DNA from: Actinomycetes bacterium
GTDB lineage: Bacteria > Actinomycetota > Acidimicrobiia > Acidimicrobiales > RAAP-2
Direction of reading: 5' to 3'
DNA length: 49,167 bases
Assembly: GCA_021831125.1 (NCBI GenBank)
Contig: JAKBNI010000005.1
Location: forward strand, 1 to 49,167
The notes below the pieces were generated by a model. It worked only from the letters and a program-made list of their open reading frames with translations. It was not told the DNA's origin and searched no databases. Every line of letters begins with the position of its first letter. Position 1 is the first letter of the stretch. Positions 45,033 through 49,167 of this stretch are shown in pieces. The position numbers and the translations under genes are program-made.

Positions 45033-46639
45033 CGGTCCTCGAGGAGACGGCGGGCGACGACCTTGAGACAGAGCGTCTCGTCGGCGCCCTCGAAGATCGA
45101 GAGCACCCGGGCGTCGACGAAGTAGCGGCTGACCGGGTACTCCTCGGCGTAACCCATGCCGCCGTGGATCTGCTGGGCCTCGCGGGTGACCCACTCGGCG
45201 GCCCGACAGACGTAGGCCTTGGCCATGGAGGCCTCGAGGCCCCCGTCGCCCTCGCCCATGCGGCGCGCTACCGCGAGCGCGAACTGGCGCGAGCACTGGA
45301 TGATCGAGGCCATGAGCCCGAGCTTCGCCCGGGTCAGCTCGTACTCGACGATCGGCCGGCCGAAGACGACCCGGTGGCGCGCGTACTCGAGGGCGGCCTC
45401 GTAGGCGGCCTGCATGACCCCGACGGCGCGCGCCGCGGTCTGGATCCGCCCGTTCTCGAATCCGGCCATCTGGAAGTAGAAGCCGCGCCCGAGTCCCGCC
45501 TCCGCGCCGACGAGGTGGTCGTCGGGGACGAACCAATTGTCGAGGCTCAGCTCGTAGGAGTGCATCCCGCGGTACCCGAGGGTGTCGATCGGGCGACCCT
45601 CCAGGCGCCCGTCGGGATCGGAGCGGCCCTCGGCCGCGGCGTCTTGGGTGAAGAGGAAGCCCGCGGACTCCCCGTGGGGCTTCTCCACGAGGAAGAGCGA
45701 GAGCCCCCGGTGGGCCCTCGCGCGCTCGGGGTCGGTGCGCGCGAGCAGCACGAGCACGTTGGCGCGCGCGGCGAAGGTGCACCAGGTCTTGGTGCCCGAG
45801 AGGAGCCACCCGCCCGTGGTTCGCGTGGCCGACGTCGTGATCCCGGCGACGTCGGAGCCGAAGTCGGGCTCGGTGACCGCGATCGCGCACAGCACGTCGG
45901 CCGAGGCGAGTCGGGGCAGCCAGTGCGCCTTCTGCTCGGGGGTGCCCCCGGCGAGCAGGGCGCGGGTCATGATCTCGGGACGGGTGATGAGCGACCCCCC
46001 CACGCCGAGGCTCGCCCGGCTCAGCTCCTCGGTGGCGACCACCATCCCCAGGTAGTCCGCCTCCCCGCCCGAGGCGAAGCCGCCGAACTCCTCGGGCACG
46101 GAGAGCCCGAAGCCCCCGAGCTCGTTCAGCCCGTCGATCACCGACTCGGGGATGTCGGCGTTGTGGCGGTGCACGGTCTCGGCGACGGGTCGGATGCGCT
46201 CCTCGGCGAAGCGCCGAAAGGTCTGGGCGACGAGCTCGAAGTCCTCGCCGAGGTGGCGCTCCCCGGGGGTCTCGGCCAGAGCGGCGATCGTCGCCGGGTC
46301 GCGGTAGGCGGTGACGAGGGGGGCGAAGGGACCGAACCAGTCAGGACCGACGCCCCAGTCGTGCTCGCGCCCCGCGACGCGCCCCGCGAGCTCGCTGAGG
46401 GCGTGGGCGAGGAAGACCGCCACGAGGCGCGCCTCGGTGTCGCCGCGGCGTGCGTAGTCGACGCAGGCCCGGGCCGCGGCGATCGCGCTCGCGCTGTGGG
46501 CGAGGTCGTAGGCGAGCACCTGGTGGGCGTCGGGCCCCCCGTCGGCGCCGAGCCGGGCGAGGGCGGCGTCGACGACGGCCTGGGCGGAGGCGACGAGGGC
46601 CGCGAGGTCCTCGGCGTCGGGGGGTGGGGGGGTCGCCAT
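45029..46639 (-). CDS. Acyl-CoA dehydrogenase with N-terminal extension, probably (2S)-methylsuccinyl-CoA dehydrogenase
   Basis: A 536-aa FAD enzyme: residues 1-150 form an extra helical domain absent from ordinary acyl-CoA dehydrogenases; the standard fold follows with CAIAVTEPDFGSD, YRGMHSYELSLDNWFVP, ARHRVVFGRPI, QIHGGMGYAEEYPVSRYF and the catalytic Glu in FEGADE. The extension and length of about 540-550 aa are features of methylsuccinyl-CoA dehydrogenase (ethylmalonyl-CoA pathway). With malyl-CoA lyase and MaoC hydratase genes beside it, this is the preferred reading. The ATG is 7 nt from a TAGAGT -10 box. Not an integration site: its end lacks the NQIQR motif. Confidence 0.8.
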   Translation of the reverse strand: MATPPPPDAEDLAALVASAQAVVDAALARLGADGGPDAHQVLAYDLAHSASAIAAARACVDYARRGDTEARLVAVFLAHALSELAGRVAGREHDWGVGPDWFGPFAPLVTAYRDPATIAALAETPGERHLGEDFELVAQTFRRFAEERIRPVAETVHRHNADIPESVIDGLNELGGFGLSVPEEFGGFASGGEADYLGMVVATEELSRASLGVGGSLITRPEIMTRALLAGGTPEQKAHWLPRLASADVLCAIAVTEPDFGSDVAGITTSATRTTGGWLLSGTKTWCTFAARANVLVLLARTDPERARAHRGLSLFLVEKPHGESAGFLFTQDAAAEGRSDPDGRLEGRPIDTLGYRGMHSYELSLDNWFVPDDHLVGAEAGLGRGFYFQMAGFENGRIQTAARAVGVMQAAYEAALEYARHRVVFGRPIVEYELTRAKLGLMASIIQCSRQFALAVARRMGEGDGGLEASMAKAYVCRAAEWVTREAQQIHGGMGYAEEYPVSRYFVDARVLSIFEGADETLCLKVVARRLLEDR

Positions 46640-46646
46640 GGCGGCG

Positions 46647-46652
46647 ACTCTA
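46647..46652 (-). promoter_or_regulatory. Candidate -10 box of the methylsuccinyl-CoA dehydrogenase-like gene (leaderless)
   Basis: TAGAGT on the minus strand, 7 nt before the ATG at 46639. Divergent from the 46676 box. Confidence 0.5.
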
Positions 46653-46675
46653 CCGGCGGCCGCGGGCGAGGGGCC

Positions 46676-46681
46676 TAGGCT
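46676..46681 (+). promoter_or_regulatory. Candidate -10 box of the DUF6941-like gene (leaderless)
   Basis: TAGGCT, 6 nt before the GTG at 46688. Confidence 0.5.
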
Positions 46682-46687
46682 GAGCGC

Positions 46688-47125
46688 GTGAACGTGACGA
46701 TGCTCCTCGCCGACGCGGCCCAGGTCGCCGACGGCAAGCTCTACATCCTGGGCGGGGGCTGGTCGGTGACCGGGCCGGAGCCGACGCCCTCGGCGGTGGC
46801 GATCAAGGTCGGGGTGGACACGCCCGAGTTCGCCGCCACCCACCACTGGGAGCTCTTCTTGGAGGACGCCGACGGCCAGCCCGTCGCCTTCGAGACCCCC
46901 GACGGCCCCCAGTTCGTGGAGGTCCGCGGCGACTTCTCGGTGGCGCCGCCCGAGGACGTGCCCGACGGGACGCCGGTCGACGTGCCGATCGCGATCAACT
47001 TCGGGCCCATCCCGCTGCGCGAGGGGGCGCGCTACTCGTGGCGCCTGGTCGTCGACGGCGAGACGCTGCCCGGGGGCCTCGTCTCGTTCACGACCCGGCC
47101 GGTGCCCACGCCGGTCGAGCCCTAG
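46688..47125 (+). CDS. DUF6941-like conserved hypothetical protein
   Basis: A 145-aa beta-rich protein beginning MNVTMLLADAAQVADGKLYILGGGW, a pattern of a small conserved actinobacterial family (DUF6941 as far as I recognise it). Further segments HHWELFLEDADGQPV and INFGPIPLREGARYSWRL suggest an immunoglobulin-like sandwich. Function unknown. It starts 6 nt after a TAGGCT box and ends 5 nt before the MaoC gene, so the two may be co-transcribed. Confidence 0.7.
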   Translation: MNVTMLLADAAQVADGKLYILGGGWSVTGPEPTPSAVAIKVGVDTPEFAATHHWELFLEDADGQPVAFETPDGPQFVEVRGDFSVAPPEDVPDGTPVDVPIAINFGPIPLREGARYSWRLVVDGETLPGGLVSFTTRPVPTPVEP

Positions 47126-47130
47126 GCGCC

Positions 47131-47646
47131 GTGGCGACCTTCGAACGGCCCTTCGGTCGCTACCTGGAGGACTTCGCCGTCGGCGACGTCTACCGCCACT
47201 GGCCCGGCAAGACGATCACCGAGGCTGACGACCACCTCTTCTGCATGATCACGATGAACCACCACCCGCTGCACACTGACGCGTGGTTCGCCGAGCACGA
47301 GACCGTCCACGGCCGGAACGTCGTCGTGGGCAACCTCGTCTACTCGCTGGTGCTCGGGATGAGCGTGCCCGACGTCTCGGGTGCCGCGATCGCCAACCTC
47401 GAGGTCGAGTCGCTGATCCACCGCCACCCGACCTTCCACGGCGACACGATCTACGCCGAGAGCCGCGTGCTCTCGGTCACGCCCTCGACCACGAAGCCCG
47501 ACCGCGGGGTGGTGGGCGTCGAGACCAAGGGATTCAACCAAGACGGCGTGGAGGTCTGCTCCTTCCGCCGCAAGGTCCTCGTATGGCGCCGCGACGCGGC
47601 GCCCGCGCGCCGCCGACCCTACGGTGACGACGTCTGGGGCGACTGA
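47131..47646 (+). CDS. MaoC-like hydratase, probably mesaconyl-CoA hydratase type
   Basis: A 171-aa hot-dog-fold protein of the MaoC family. It carries YLEDFAVGDVYRHWPGKTIT, then DDHLFCMITMNHHPLHTDAWFAE, which holds the Asp/His hydratase motif region, and later GNLVYSLVLGMSVPDVSG. Hydration of an enoyl-CoA is expected. Context (malyl-CoA lyase and methylsuccinyl-CoA dehydrogenase-like genes) points to mesaconyl-CoA hydration to beta-methylmalyl-CoA. The frame is open upstream; the GTG at 47131 gives the usual N-terminus. Its end overlaps mutY by 23 nt. Confidence 0.8.
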   Translation: MATFERPFGRYLEDFAVGDVYRHWPGKTITEADDHLFCMITMNHHPLHTDAWFAEHETVHGRNVVVGNLVYSLVLGMSVPDVSGAAIANLEVESLIHRHPTFHGDTIYAESRVLSVTPSTTKPDRGVVGVETKGFNQDGVEVCSFRRKVLVWRRDAAPARRRPYGDDVWGD

Positions 47647-48520
47647 CCGGGCCCGGGTCGCGCGCGCGGTCTCGCGGGCGGCCCCGCGCCTGGCGCGCGA
47701 CCTCCCCTGGGTCGGCGAGCGCGACCCGTGGGCCGTGCTCGTGAGCGAGGTCATGCTCCAGCAGACCCCGGCCGCGCGGGTCGTGGGCCCCTGGCGGGCC
47801 TTCCTCGACCGCTACCCGACGCCCGCGGCCCTGGCGGCGGCCCCCCTCGCCGAGGTCCTCACGGCCTGGCGCGGCCTCGGCTACCACCGCCGCGCCCGCG
47901 ACCTCCAGCGCGCGGCCGTGGCCCTCGTCGAGCGCCACGGGGGCCGGGTCCCCGGCGGGGTCGAGGAGCTGCGCGCCCTGGCGGGCGTGGGGGAGTACAC
48001 GGCGCGGGCCGTCGCGGCCTTCGCCTTCGGTGCGCGGGTGGCCGTCGTGGACACCAACGTCGCACGGGTCCTCGCCCGGGCCGTCGCCGGGCGGCCCCTC
48101 GCCCCGCGCGAGGCGCACGCCGAGGCCACCGCGCTGCTCGGGCGGCGCGACCCGCGCCGGTTCAACCAGGCGATGATCGACCTCGGCGCGCGCCACTGTG
48201 CCGCGCGGCCCCGCTGCGGGGACTGCCCGCTCGCGCGCGTGTGCGCCTGGCGACGAGGCGGCGGCGAGGACCCGGCGCCACGCAGCGCCCACGTCACCCG
48301 CCCCCAGGCGCCCTTCGCCGGTTCGGACCGCCAGTGGCGCGGTCGGGCGATCGAGCGGCTGCGCCACGGGCCGGCGACGCCCGCGCAGATGACCCGCCAC
48401 CTCGCCGGGCTCGAGCCCGCGCGCCGTCGCCGCGTGCTCGACGGCCTCGTCGCCGACGGCCTCGTCGTGAGGGCCCAGGGGTCCCTCGCCCTGGCGGGGA
48501 CCCCTAGGGTGGCGCGGTGA
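47624..48520 (+). CDS. mutY: A/G-specific adenine glycosylase (MutY-like)
   Basis: A 298-aa HhH-GPD glycosylase that removes adenine mispaired with 8-oxoguanine. Visible: VSEVMLQQT (catalytic Glu), the helix-hairpin-helix LAGVGEYTARA, the catalytic Asp in VVDTNVARVLAR and the [4Fe-4S] cluster Cys pattern C-x6-C-x2-C-x5-C in HCAARPRCGDCPLARVC. The C-terminal NUDIX-like 8-oxoG domain of Gram-negative MutY is shortened, as in other Actinobacteria. The GTG start lies within the end of the MaoC gene; the downstream gene overlaps its stop by 4 nt. Confidence 0.92.
   Translation: MTTSGATDRARVARAVSRAAPRLARDLPWVGERDPWAVLVSEVMLQQTPAARVVGPWRAFLDRYPTPAALAAAPLAEVLTAWRGLGYHRRARDLQRAAVALVERHGGRVPGGVEELRALAGVGEYTARAVAAFAFGARVAVVDTNVARVLARAVAGRPLAPREAHAEATALLGRRDPRRFNQAMIDLGARHCAARPRCGDCPLARVCAWRRGGGEDPAPRSAHVTRPQAPFAGSDRQWRGRAIERLRHGPATPAQMTRHLAGLEPARRRRVLDGLVADGLVVRAQGSLALAGTPRVAR
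48505..48510 (+). promoter_or_regulatory. Candidate -10 box of the flavin reductase gene (leaderless)
   Basis: TAGGGT lies within the end of mutY, 6 nt before the GTG at 48517. Confidence 0.45.
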
Positions 48521-48990
48521 GCGGGCCGAGCGAGGACGACGCCCGACGGGTCTTCGGCCACTTCGCCACGGGCGTGGTGATCGTGACGGCGTCCGCGCCT
48601 GAGGGGCCGGCCGGGTTCACCTGCCAGGCCTTCGGCTCGCTCTCGGTCGACCCGCCGTCGGTCCTGTTCGCGGCGTCGCGGTCCTCGGCGTCGTGGGCGC
48701 GGATGCGCGCGGTCGGGGTGCTCGGGGTGAGCGTGCTGGCCGAGGGCCACGAGCCGGTCGCGCGCCTCTTCGCCACGACCGGCGCCGACAAGTTCGCCGG
48801 TCGCGAGTGGCGCCGGGCGCCCGGGGGATCGCCCCTCCTGCCCGGGGCGCTCGCCCACCTCGAGGGCCGGGTCCGGCTCGTGGAGAACCACGGGGACCAC
48901 GACGTCGTCGTGGTCGACCTCGACCACGTGGAGACGTTCCCGGGCTCGCCGCTGCTCTACTTCAGGAGCGAGTACCGCCACCTCGCCTGA
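48517..48990 (+). CDS. Flavin reductase-like domain protein
   Basis: A 157-aa protein of the FMN-binding split-barrel flavin reductase family, which supplies reduced flavin to partner monooxygenases. Visible: FGHFATGVVIVTA, GFTCQAFGSLSVDPPSVLFA and the C-terminal YFRSEYRHL. Partner enzyme unknown; none lies nearby. The GTG start overlaps the mutY stop and lies 6 nt after a TAGGGT box, so it can be expressed both from the mutY transcript and its own promoter. Confidence 0.85.
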   Translation: MSGPSEDDARRVFGHFATGVVIVTASAPEGPAGFTCQAFGSLSVDPPSVLFAASRSSASWARMRAVGVLGVSVLAEGHEPVARLFATTGADKFAGREWRRAPGGSPLLPGALAHLEGRVRLVENHGDHDVVVVDLDHVETFPGSPLLYFRSEYRHLA

Positions 48991-49004
48991 GCGGTCCCGT
49001 TCGG

Positions 49005-49010
49005 TACGCT
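49005..49010 (+). promoter_or_regulatory. Candidate -10 box before a 13-codon ORF
   Basis: TACGCT is 7 nt before the GTG at 49018, which opens a 13-codon ORF (MSDVERLDRRGRR, then TGA at 49057-49059) overlapping the start of the next gene. Confidence 0.35.
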
Positions 49011-49055
49011 GCGTGGGGTGAGCGACGTGGAGCGCCTCGACCGACGGGGTCGTCG

Positions 49056-49167
49056 GTGACGATCGTGCTCGTCGTGCTCGTCGCGGTGGTGGTGGTCGGG
49101 GTGCTCGGGGCGCTGGTGGCCCGGGTGCGCCGGGTGCGCCGCGGCGACGCCACCGCGCCCGCCGGCC
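49056..49167 (+). CDS. Membrane protein, N-terminal part (3' end outside window)
   Basis: A GTG at 49056 opens a frame running off the window: MTIVLVVLVAVVVVGVLGAL followed by basic residues (VARVRRVRRGD), a single N-terminal membrane anchor. Too little is visible to name it; an anchored FtsY or a signalling protein could begin like this. The start overlaps the stop of a 13-codon ORF that has its own -10 box. Confidence 0.5.
   Translation, partial: MTIVLVVLVAVVVVGVLGALVARVRRVRRGDATAPAG

Overview
This is chromosomal DNA of a high-GC actinobacterium. GTG starts are common, and neighbouring genes usually overlap by 1-4 nt. The order cysteine desulfurase, mnmA, ligA, gatCAB, ilvD, ilvBNC, serA, leuB with leuCD nearby follows a gene order widely conserved in Actinobacteria, including mycobacteria. 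The ethylmalonyl-CoA-type genes and the many small conserved proteins suggest class Acidimicrobiia or a nearby deep lineage. That placement is an inference; no rRNA is present.

Layout. 1-12 kb: tRNA thiolation (desulfurase end, mnmA), DNA ligase, a degenerate PASTA receptor kinase, a small His/Cys-rich protein, an SDR, an MFS exporter, an esterase and gatCAB. 12-30 kb: branched-chain amino acid and serine biosynthesis (ilvD, ilvBNC, serC, an aspartate-type aminotransferase, serA, leuA, leuCD behind greA, leuB, ilvE). Two transcription attenuators sit here, before ilvB (leader peptide with Leu-Ser-Val-Val-Val) and before leuA (Leu-Leu-Leu). 30-31.3 kb: a small hypothetical gene and an acyl-CoA dehydrogenase (acd). 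31.3-41.05 kb: a mosaic genomic island in the 3' end of acd. 41.05-49.2 kb: core genome again, with an uncharacterised gene, an Lgt-like protein, an NlpC/P60 hydrolase, and malyl-CoA lyase-like, methylsuccinyl-CoA dehydrogenase-like and MaoC hydratase genes (ethylmalonyl-CoA pathway type), then mutY, a flavin reductase and the start of a membrane protein.

The island is the most unusual part. The last 66 nt of acd (22 codons including the stop, around the motif EGTNQIQR) recur at 36355-36420, 37352-37417 (degenerate) and 40981-41046. The four copies divide the island into three units. Unit 1 (about 5.1 kb) carries a tyrosine recombinase directly after acd, an excisionase-like HTH gene, an IS21 istA remnant, a low-GC DUF262 + HEPN-like pair that looks like an anti-phage module, and a small exported protein. 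CATCCCTAC repeats near both ends look like integrase arm sites. Unit 2 (about 1 kb) is an RHH antitoxin + Doc toxin pair with a perfect operator palindrome. Unit 3 (about 3.6 kb) has a DUF167 gene, an exported beta-propeller/DUF4232 protein and a small CxxC protein. Units 2 and 3 have no integrase. This pattern fits repeated site-specific integration (accretion) at acd, each event restoring an intact acd C-terminus.

A second window-wide pattern is that many genes have a TANNNT -10 box exactly 6 or 7 nt before the start codon. This implies leaderless mRNAs, including those of both attenuator leader peptides.
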